From: Clostridia bacterium
GTDB lineage: Bacteria; Bacillota; Clostridia; Christensenellales; UBA3700
Assembly (NCBI GenBank): GCA_029068165.1
Contig: JAIEDA010000014.1
Span: 1-40,643 of the forward strand
Direction of reading: 5' to 3'
Length of the DNA stretch: 40,643 nucleotides
The position numbers and the translations under genes are program-made. The stretch's first letter is position 1. The number at the start of each line of letters is the position of its first letter. The notes below the pieces were generated by a model. The model was given only the letters and a program-made list of their open reading frames with translations, was not told where the DNA came from and did not search any database. Below are positions 34,454 to 40,643 of the stretch, in pieces.

Positions 34454-36076
34454 ATGATAATCAACGCCGAAAATTATTCAATCATTCCCGACAGCGACGC
34501 GAGCGTTGCTTTGCAAGAAGCATTCGCCGAGCTAGCGAAAACAGACGGAGAAAAGACTCTCTTATTCAAAAAGGGCGAGTACCATTTTTATTCCGATAAA
34601 GTCTATTCAAACAAACTTTTTATCACCAACACGGTTGGCGATAAGGAATGGAAAAAGGGAGAGGTTCCTCATCTCAACCGCGCCGCGGTTTGGCTTGAGG
34701 GGCAAAAGGATTTGACTGTTGACGGAAACGGCAGTACGTTCGTAATACACGGAAGTATGACCAACGTAGTTATAAAAGACTGTCTAAACGTAAAGCTCGT
34801 CAATGTTGCTTTCGTTGCCGAAAATCCCGATATGCACGAACTTAAAGTCGTAGCCAAGGATAAGCGACACGTAGATTTCCAACTTGACAGCGAGAGTAAG
34901 TACGATAAAGTCAAAGGTAAGTTTTGTTACGTGGGTACGGACTTTACCAGAGCTTTTACTCAAAATAGAATTGCTTGGTGGATAGGTAAGATACCCGCCG
35001 ATAATATCAACTCGATGTGGAGAGTGAGCAATCCGTTCGGCAGTTCGTTGGGCATTAAGGAGATAAAGCCTTATACCTTTAGAGCCACCTATTTATCAAC
35101 GGCTAAGTTTAGCGTAGGCGATAGATTTTACGTTTATGACCACAGGCGTAAGTACGCGGGCATATTCGTCGATAGGAGTAAGGACGTAGTCTTAGACGGC
35201 ATTAATCAACATTTTAATTACAGCTTGGCGCTCGTATGTCAAGACAGCGAAAATCTAACGATGACAAACAGCAAGTTTAAACCCAAAGAGGGCGGAGCTA
35301 AACTCGTAGCCTCGGCGGCGGACTTCGTACATATTTGTTCTTGCAGGGGCGATATAGTTTTAAAAGACAACGAGTTCGAGGGCGCGGGCGACGACTGTTT
35401 GAACGTGCACGGAATACACTTTAGGATTATCGACGTTAATGGCGACGCTATTACGGTAAAATTCTCGCACCCGCAAGCTCACGGCTTCAATCCGTTGAGA
35501 GCGGGAGATAGCGTAGCGTTCGTAAATATTGATACGTTGCTTGAAGACGGCAGGGCGAATATACTTGAGTCAAAGCTATTGGACGAGTATCGCATTTTGC
35601 TGAAGTTGGACGATACGGCAAAAGCCAAAGTCGGTATGGCAATCGAGAACAAGTCGGCTATTGCCAATCTAGAATTTGTCGGCAATAAGATGACTAGGAT
35701 AATCACGCGCGGCGTTCTAGTCACGACCGGCGGCAGGGTGAAGATTTTGGACAACGATTTCGACAATACGTCTATGCATTCGATACTGGTATCCGACGAC
35801 GCGAAGTACTGGTTTGAAAGCGGACCGGTGAGCGACGTGGAAATAGCTCGCAATCGCTTTGGAAGATGCGTTGGGTACAACGTGCAAGTGTTGCCCGAAA
35901 ATACCGTACACGCGGGAGCGGTACATAAAAATATTTATATTCACGACAACGTTCTTGAAAGCGGAAAAGAAGGCGGCTTTTACTTTAAATCGACCGACGG
36001 CGTAATACTTGAAAACAATAAGAGCGATGGCAAAATAAGATTAGAAAGCGTAAATTCGCAAATCGAGCAAAGATAA
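34454..36076 (+). CDS. Right-handed beta-helix glycosidase, GH110-like (alpha-1,3-galactosidase type)
   Basis: The 540-residue protein is a parallel beta-helix with many hydrophobic-Asn turns (VVIKDCLNVKLVNVAF, ILDNDFDNTSMHSILV, NIYIHDNVLESGKEGGFYFK). The segment GAGDDCLNVHGIHFRI, then SHPQAHGFNPLRAGDSV and DDAKYWFESGPVSDVEI, resembles GH110 alpha-1,3-galactosidases, in which an Asp pair in such a GxGDDC motif is essential. GH110 enzymes cut blood-group-B or related alpha-1,3-galactose. No signal peptide is seen, unlike many host-glycan enzymes, so it acts inside the cell. AAGGAG precedes the ATG. Without a search, another beta-helix family (for example a lyase) remains possible. Confidence 0.72.
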   Translation: MIINAENYSIIPDSDASVALQEAFAELAKTDGEKTLLFKKGEYHFYSDKVYSNKLFITNTVGDKEWKKGEVPHLNRAAVWLEGQKDLTVDGNGSTFVIHGSMTNVVIKDCLNVKLVNVAFVAENPDMHELKVVAKDKRHVDFQLDSESKYDKVKGKFCYVGTDFTRAFTQNRIAWWIGKIPADNINSMWRVSNPFGSSLGIKEIKPYTFRATYLSTAKFSVGDRFYVYDHRRKYAGIFVDRSKDVVLDGINQHFNYSLALVCQDSENLTMTNSKFKPKEGGAKLVASAADFVHICSCRGDIVLKDNEFEGAGDDCLNVHGIHFRIIDVNGDAITVKFSHPQAHGFNPLRAGDSVAFVNIDTLLEDGRANILESKLLDEYRILLKLDDTAKAKVGMAIENKSAIANLEFVGNKMTRIITRGVLVTTGGRVKILDNDFDNTSMHSILVSDDAKYWFESGPVSDVEIARNRFGRCVGYNVQVLPENTVHAGAVHKNIYIHDNVLESGKEGGFYFKSTDGVILENNKSDGKIRLESVNSQIEQR

Positions 36077-36104
36077 AAACGTACTGAACGGAAAGATAAT
36101 AGTT

Positions 36105-37319
36105 ATGGAATTATTCGAGCCTTGCTTGGTCGGCAAAGTGAACTTAAAAAATAGAATCATACGCTCGGCGACTCACGACGGATTGGCGGACGAATACGGA
36201 GGTCCTAGCGATAAGCTTATTTCCAAGTACGCGTTTATGGCAAAAAACGAGGTCGGCTGTATAATAGCCGGATACGCTATTGTGAGCAAAGAGGGAAGTT
36301 CCGCATATCCGCGTTGCCTGACTTTCTACGACGAAAGAGCAAGAGATAGCTATACGCGACTTACCGAGGCGGTTCACTCCTACGGTACGCCGATAATAGC
36401 GCAGTTGGCGCATTGCGGCCGCCAAACTTCAAGCAAAGTAATAGGAATGAAAAAGATTGCGCCGAGCGCGAAAAGACACTTGTTCTATCCCGACAAGGCT
36501 AAAGCAATGACCGTCGAAGATATATTGCGAGTAGAGGAAGCGTTTGCCGATTCTATCGCAAAGGCAAAAGAATACGGCTTTGACGGAGCGCAAATACATT
36601 TGGCGCACGGATACCTATTGCACGACTTCATTTCCCGAAATGGCAATAAGCGAAAGGACGAATACGGAAAAGATATTTACGGCAGGCTTAGAATAGTTAA
36701 AGAGATCATAGAAAAAGCGAGAGCAAAGGCGGGCGATTTTCCTATATGGGTAAAACTTTCCGCCACCGACAGGCGTAAAAAAGGAATGAGAATAGAGTAT
36801 TCGATTGAGGTTTGCAAACTCCTCAAAGAGTACGGAGTCGACGCGATAGAAGTGTCTTGCGGGAGCGTGCAGGACGGTATGAATACGATGCGCTCAAAGC
36901 GTATGCCTATGGACGCGGTGTTTGAATATAAGGAACCTGTTGCAAGTATGCCCAAAGTTGTCAAGAAGATTAGTCTTGCTTGCGCTAAGGCGGTAAATCC
37001 TCTTATTCCGCAGCCAAAGCCGTTGACGATGTTCAATTATCCTGCGGCGATGGCAATCAAAGACAGCGTTGAAGTCGACTTGATTTTGGTCGGAGGGGTG
37101 GCTAAGCGCGAAGATATGCAAAAAGCCGTTGACAGCGGTATAAACGCAGTATCTATGTGCCGTCCGTTTATATGCGAACCGAATTTCGCTAAAAAACTCA
37201 AAGATGGAAAAACCAACGTAAGTCAATGCGTAATGTGTAATTATTGCGGACTCGTGATAGAAAAGGGCGAAACAAAATGTTCGCTAGGCAAGATAAAGCG
37301 TAAAGATAAGTCGCAATAA
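36105..37319 (+). CDS. Old-yellow-enzyme family NADH:flavin oxidoreductase, short form
   Basis: The 404-residue protein has the FMN barrel of the OYE family: LKNRIIRSATHDGLADEYGG, AQLAHCGRQT, and the catalytic His pair in GAQIHLAHGYLLHDFISR, then LILVGGVAKREDM for flavin phosphate. The C-terminus holds CVMCNYC plus a later Cys (C-x2-C-x2-C...C), as in the 4Fe-4S site of enoate reductase-like members. It lacks the roughly 250-residue second NAD(P)H/FAD domain of 2-enoate reductases, so another electron donor is needed. It follows the GH110-like gene by 28 nt in the TetR operon. Reduction of an activated C=C bond is the family reaction; the link to sugar release is unclear. Confidence 0.88.
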   Translation: MELFEPCLVGKVNLKNRIIRSATHDGLADEYGGPSDKLISKYAFMAKNEVGCIIAGYAIVSKEGSSAYPRCLTFYDERARDSYTRLTEAVHSYGTPIIAQLAHCGRQTSSKVIGMKKIAPSAKRHLFYPDKAKAMTVEDILRVEEAFADSIAKAKEYGFDGAQIHLAHGYLLHDFISRNGNKRKDEYGKDIYGRLRIVKEIIEKARAKAGDFPIWVKLSATDRRKKGMRIEYSIEVCKLLKEYGVDAIEVSCGSVQDGMNTMRSKRMPMDAVFEYKEPVASMPKVVKKISLACAKAVNPLIPQPKPLTMFNYPAAMAIKDSVEVDLILVGGVAKREDMQKAVDSGINAVSMCRPFICEPNFAKKLKDGKTNVSQCVMCNYCGLVIEKGETKCSLGKIKRKDKSQ

Positions 37320-37576
37320 AATTGTGCGTATTAGATTTATAATACTTAGAACGAGCGTGGAAATTTAATATAATTTTAAATTTTAGGTATTATACTCTAC
37401 ATATAAAAACGCCAACGACACAACATAATTGGTGGGGATAAGAAGATATAATTTAATAGATAAGATTGATTGAAAATATTGTTTATATATAATATAATAA
37501 ACGATATATAAAAAAACAAATAGTTGACGATATATTAAGATAAATATTATTGGGTGTAGGGAGTAAGGAGCAGTAT

Positions 37577-39055
37577 ATGAAAAAGAGAGTAGTTTTGGTA
37601 GTTGCGATATGTTTGCTTGCAGTAATGTTTTGCGCTTTTGCAGTAGCTTGCGACAACAAAGGATTATCGGCTTACGAACTCGCGGTGCAAAACGGTTTCA
37701 ACGGCACGCTCGACGAGTGGCTTGAAAGCCTTAAGGGCGAGGACGGCTTGAACGGAGCGGACGGCGCTGACGGCTCAAACGGAGCGGACGGCAAAGACGG
37801 ACTAAACGGTAGGAACGGTCTTGACGGTCAAGACGTAAGTATTGAAGAGATTTTCCAAAAGGCGCAAGCGGCGGGATACAACAAGAGTTTTCTTGAGTTT
37901 TTGAAAGATTATCTTTCGCTCAACGTGAAAGACGACAACTTTTCTTCTTCGCAGGCTTTGCTTTCAAGCGTTATCGTAAGTTGCTCCTATACTTATATGG
38001 ACGGCGGCTATTATTGGACGCCTCCTGTAGAAAGACAGGCTACGAGCTCGGGTTCGGGAGTTATTTTCAAACTCGATAAAGAAAATGGCGAAGCCTATAT
38101 CATCACCAACTATCACGTCGTATACAGCAGCGACGCTACGGAAGCCACGTCTACCGACGGTATAATCGACGATATTAGAATATTCCTATACGGAGCGGAG
38201 TACGTTAATTACGCCATTGCGGCGGACTATATAGGCGGTTCGGAAAATTACGATATAGCCGTATTGAAAATTCAAAGCGAGCAGTTGACAAGCAGTTCGT
38301 TGAGGGCGGTCACGGTCGTAGACTCCGACGAAGTTTTGGTCGGAAGCTCGGCTGTCGTAGTGGGCAACGCGGCAGGCTACGGTTTGTCGGTTACGCAAGG
38401 TATCGTCAGCGTGGACAGCGAGTATATCACCGTATCAAACGTTCAGTTTAGAGTTATGAGAATTGACGCCGCGGTAAACGAGGGCAACAGCGGCGGCGGT
38501 TTGTTTAATACGAGCGGTCAGCTTATAGGCATCGTCAACGCTAAAGCCGCTTCTACTTCTTTGGAAAATATGGGCTACGCTATCCCCGCGAACGTTGCGG
38601 CGGCTGTAGCCGAAAGTATAATTTACAGCTACGAGAACGAAGAAGAGCCTACGCTTAAATTAAGCAAACTAACCTTAGGAGTTCAGGTTGCGGTAAGTTC
38701 CTCCAGGGGCGTTTACGACGAGCATACGCTATCTACTAAAATAGTAGAAGACGTCGTAATCAAGTCCGTAGACGAGGGAGGTTTGGCGGAAATATCGGGT
38801 CTTAAAGCCGACGACGTTATTAAATCGGTAAAAATCAACGGCGTGGTAAAAGAGATAACCCGTACTTTCCAAGTAGTTGACTTAATGCTAGGCGTAAGAG
38901 AGGGCGATACGATAGAATTCGTAATAAGCCGCGTCGAGATTGAAGACGTGGAAGACGGAGAAGAGGGCGAAGAGGTTCAAACTCCTATTGAAACCACCAA
39001 AACCCTAACAATTTCAATTACGGCTACGGCTGAGTATTTTGTAAAAATAAATTAA
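37577..39055 (+). CDS. HtrA/DegP-like serine protease, lipoprotein, with collagen-like stretch and PDZ domain
   Basis: The start is the ATG at 37577, with AAGGAG at 37565-37570; an upstream in-frame GTG-type start at 37550 is less likely. The 492-residue protein has a lipoprotein signal peptide (AVAC, Cys25), then AYELAVQNGFNGTLDEWLESLKG, a collagen-like run of G-x-D/N-G repeats (about 54-87), a trypsin-like domain with His180 (TNYHVV), Asp226 (NYDIAVL) and Ser305 (GNSGGG), and a PDZ domain (about 370-460, LAEISGLKADDVIKSVKING). It probably cleaves misfolded or surface proteins outside the membrane. The spacer likely lifts the protease through the wall. Confidence 0.92.
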   Translation: MKKRVVLVVAICLLAVMFCAFAVACDNKGLSAYELAVQNGFNGTLDEWLESLKGEDGLNGADGADGSNGADGKDGLNGRNGLDGQDVSIEEIFQKAQAAGYNKSFLEFLKDYLSLNVKDDNFSSSQALLSSVIVSCSYTYMDGGYYWTPPVERQATSSGSGVIFKLDKENGEAYIITNYHVVYSSDATEATSTDGIIDDIRIFLYGAEYVNYAIAADYIGGSENYDIAVLKIQSEQLTSSSLRAVTVVDSDEVLVGSSAVVVGNAAGYGLSVTQGIVSVDSEYITVSNVQFRVMRIDAAVNEGNSGGGLFNTSGQLIGIVNAKAASTSLENMGYAIPANVAAAVAESIIYSYENEEEPTLKLSKLTLGVQVAVSSSRGVYDEHTLSTKIVEDVVIKSVDEGGLAEISGLKADDVIKSVKINGVVKEITRTFQVVDLMLGVREGDTIEFVISRVEIEDVEDGEEGEEVQTPIETTKTLTISITATAEYFVKIN

Positions 39056-39087
39056 TTAGACAAGCTTAAGCAAAAAGTTATAAACGC

Positions 39088-39126
39088 AAAAAGACTCTCA
39101 TACTATTGTTGTAAGGGAGTCTTTCG
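39088..39126 (+). terminator. Hairpin between the protease gene and spmA, overlapping the spmA ribosome binding site
   Basis: AAAGACTCTC (39090-39099), 15-nt loop, GGGAGTCTTT (39115-39124) with one G-T pair. The spmA Shine-Dalgarno AAGGGAG (39113-39119) lies in the 3' arm, 9 nt before the ATG. It can end transcription of the protease gene, and can also hide the spmA site. Confidence 0.65.
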
Positions 39127-39128
39127 TT

Positions 39129-39761
39129 ATGAATTTGGTTTTTGCAGTAATGATATTAGTGGCGCTCGTTATGCTCGTCATCGTTTCGCCCGAAAGCGCG
39201 TTTACTATTATGATAGGCGGAGCAAGCTCGGCGTTGAAACTTGCTTTTACGCTTATCGCTATTTACGCTATTTGGCTGTCGGTTCTTTCGCTAATGGACG
39301 GAATAGGTCTTAACAAAGCAATGAACAAGATATTTCGACCGATTACCAAATTACTCTTTAAGGGAGAAAGCGATCTCGCTCTCGAGTATATTACTCTCAA
39401 CTTTTCCGCAAACCTTCTCGGAATGGGCGGGGCGGCAACTCCGCTCGGTATCAAGGCTATGGAGTGTATGCAGGACGGCAGCGAAAAGGCTACTGATAAT
39501 ATGATTTTGTTTATGGTCATAAACTCCACGTCCATCCAGCTCATTCCCGCGACGATTATAGGTCTTAGAGCGGCGGCGGGCAGCAACTCCGCTTCGGATA
39601 TAATTTTACCCTCGTTGCTTGCGACGATTATCTCCACTGTGACGGGAGTTATTCTTGCCAAAATTTGCGCTAAGTTTAGGAAGAAAGAAAAGCAAGTCCA
39701 AGATATTGAGCCTCGCGCGCCGCTTTTCGTAAACGCTCAAAAGAGGAGCGCGCATAAATGA
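39129..39761 (+). CDS. spmA: Spore maturation protein A
   Basis: SpmA is a membrane protein of the nucleoside-transporter-like gate family needed, with SpmB, for full dehydration of the spore core in Bacillus and Clostridium. The 210-residue protein has several hydrophobic helices and the family segment NLLGMGGAATPLGIKAME near 96-113, plus INSTSIQLIPATIIGLRAA. The C-terminus is basic. The stop overlaps the spmB start (ATGA), so the two are translated together. No sporulation sigma promoter is clear; a hairpin directly upstream covers the ribosome binding site. Confidence 0.94.
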   Translation: MNLVFAVMILVALVMLVIVSPESAFTIMIGGASSALKLAFTLIAIYAIWLSVLSLMDGIGLNKAMNKIFRPITKLLFKGESDLALEYITLNFSANLLGMGGAATPLGIKAMECMQDGSEKATDNMILFMVINSTSIQLIPATIIGLRAAAGSNSASDIILPSLLATIISTVTGVILAKICAKFRKKEKQVQDIEPRAPLFVNAQKRSAHK

Positions 39762-40264
39762 GCAAGTACATACTTCCGGCTTTTATATTTATCGTCATAC
39801 TGATAGCGTTCATAAAAAAAGTTCCCGTATACGACAATTTCGTCAAGGGAAGTAAGGAGAGTATTACGCTTATCCTTTCTATCTTTCCATATATTTGCGC
39901 CGTGCTGATAGCGGTGGAGCTTTTTTCTTTAAGCGGTTTGAACAGCTATTTAGCAAAGATTATGTCGCCCGTGCTCACGTTTTTGGGTATTCCCGACGAG
40001 CTGTGCGAACTGCTTATAATTCGTCCGCTTTCGGGCAACGGCTCGCTTGCTCTCTTAGAGGGTATTTACAAAACTCACGGCGCCGACAGTTACGTGGCTA
40101 GGTGCGCTTCCGTCATAGTCGGCGCAAGCGAAACGGTCTTTTACGTTGGTACCGTCTACTTTTCAACAACGAAAGTCAAACGGCTTCGATACGCAATTCC
40201 CATTTCTTTGTTTGCGTGCTATTTTGGGGCGGTAATGGCTTGTTTGATTTGCAAGGTTCTATAA
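39758..40264 (+). CDS. spmB: Spore maturation protein B
   Basis: The 168-residue partner of SpmA has the matching gate-family fold: VPVYDNFVKGSKESITLILSIFPYICAVLIAVELF, then RPLSGNGSLALLEGIYKTHG and VGASETVFYVGTVYFSTTKVKRLRYAIP, and a final helix. Length is near the usual 175. It starts inside the spmA stop (ATGA overlap) and is followed by a strong hairpin terminator. Its presence indicates a spore-forming ancestry. Confidence 0.95.
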   Translation: MSKYILPAFIFIVILIAFIKKVPVYDNFVKGSKESITLILSIFPYICAVLIAVELFSLSGLNSYLAKIMSPVLTFLGIPDELCELLIIRPLSGNGSLALLEGIYKTHGADSYVARCASVIVGASETVFYVGTVYFSTTKVKRLRYAIPISLFACYFGAVMACLICKVL

Positions 40265-40288
40265 ATTGTTGTTTTCAAATATCAATTA

Positions 40289-40317
40289 GAGAGGGAAGCG
40301 TTTGCTTCCCTCTCGTC
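40289..40317 (+). terminator. Terminator of spmA-spmB
   Basis: GAGAGGGAAGC (40289-40299), GTTT loop, GCTTCCCTCTC (40304-40314), a perfect 11-bp stem. The 24-nt core is identical to that at 28666-28689. Confidence 0.75.
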
Positions 40318-40456
40318 ATATTTGGTATTTTAGAATAAATTCTAGACTTGATTGCGTCCGGCGCGATTAATTAAATTTTCATATCCAATGATTATAAATA
40401 TAAAAACTTTGTTAAATTTATGGTAAAAAAATCGACAAATAGCAAAAAATTCCAAA

Positions 40457-40596
40457 AAAAGTGTACTTTTCCTGACCGAGGATTTATATCAAAAAAGTGC
40501 ATATTTTTGACATATTTCTACACGTATATTATACAAAATCCCCCTTGTCGAATACAAGATAATTAAGTCAGGAAAAGTACACTTTTACTGACCGAG
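40457..40596. repeat. 20-bp inverted repeat around a promoter
   Basis: Bases 40457-40476 (AAAAGTGTACTTTTCCTGAC) recur exactly as the reverse complement at 40567-40586. Each contains the core AAAAGT-N2-ACTTTT. CTGACCGAG also recurs in direct orientation at 40472-40480 and 40588-40596, and the second site extends into a 26-bp near-palindrome bounded by GTCAG and CTGAC (40567-40592). Confidence 0.85.
40507..40535 (+). promoter_or_regulatory. Promoter reading out of the window
   Basis: TTGACA (40507-40512), 17-nt spacer, TATACA (40530-40535). It points to a gene beyond base 40643. Confidence 0.65.
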
Positions 40597-40643
40597 CCAA
40601 AAAACGGCTTATTTGCAGCTCAAAAAGCAGTTGAGCAGGGAGT

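Larger units (their letters stand above)
40265..40643. other. Intergenic region with terminator, promoter and a 20-bp inverted repeat
   Basis: No gene is seen up to the window end. The terminator of spmAB lies at 40289-40314. A promoter at 40507-40535 is bracketed by exact inverted copies of a 20-bp sequence (40457-40476 and 40567-40586). The downstream gene is outside the window. Confidence 0.6.

Overview
The window looks like chromosome from a low-to-mid GC, Gram-positive, endospore-forming bacterium of the Bacillota, probably an uncultured gut Clostridia lineage (inference). The reasons are a spmA-spmB pair, strong GGAGG-type ribosome binding sites, many near-consensus TTGACA/TATAAT promoters with 17-nt spacers, lipoprotein signal peptides, LPXTG-free surface proteins with Ig-like and collagen-like stretches, and NADP-type glutamate dehydrogenase. 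I could not run any database search, so family names rest on motifs visible in the translations.

Layout. 1-2937: 3' part of a very large surface/membrane protein with Ig-like repeats, two membrane helices, a coiled coil and a Val-Pro-Glu-Lys repeat. 3.3-6.1 kb: citrate synthase (minus) and a membrane M28-like peptidase. 6.2-9.8 kb: an AT-rich accessory stretch with an HxlR regulator divergent from a flavoprotein, a small membrane protein that needs a -1 frameshift, and a two-gene unit of a membrane-anchored helical protein plus a ComEC-like metallo-beta-lactamase-fold hydrolase. This stretch abuts tRNA-Ala(CGC) and tRNA-Val(GAC). 10.3-12.9 kb: TfoX-N protein, an ABC-2 exporter pair and an XRE regulator. 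13.1-16.4 kb: a large GLUG-repeat lipoprotein. 16.7-20.6 kb: a divergent PRPP synthetase coupled to a UlaG-like metallohydrolase, then rho. 20.9-24.8 kb: heterodimeric ABC exporter with one degenerate ATP site. 25.0-29.2 kb: small membrane protein, gdhA (minus), a GtrA-like membrane protein with a histone-like Lys/Ala tail, and a tandem-HTH regulator. 29.3-32.8 kb: GH3 beta-glucosidase (minus), XRE regulator and divergent bacterial-PH membrane protein sharing a clear operator. 33.0-37.3 kb: rsmI, then a TetR / GH110-like / old-yellow-enzyme operon. 37.6-40.3 kb: HtrA-like lipoprotein protease and spmA-spmB. 40.3-40.6 kb: an intergenic region in which a good promoter is bracketed by a 20-bp inverted repeat.

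Most genes are single units with their own promoter and hairpin terminator. Genes that clearly work together are the two ABC systems, the membrane-protein/MBL pair, prs plus MBL, TetR/GH110/OYE and spmAB. The strongest unusual signals are (1) a canonical A_AAA_AAG slip site joining two frames of one small membrane protein, (2) three genes whose promoters leave no room for a ribosome binding site, (3) exact inverted-repeat operators beside HxlR and XRE regulators, (4) a membrane protein carrying a 130-residue histone-like tail, and (5) an alveolin-like repeat in the giant surface protein. I did not find a CRISPR array, insertion sequence, rRNA or a clearly recognisable new defence system.
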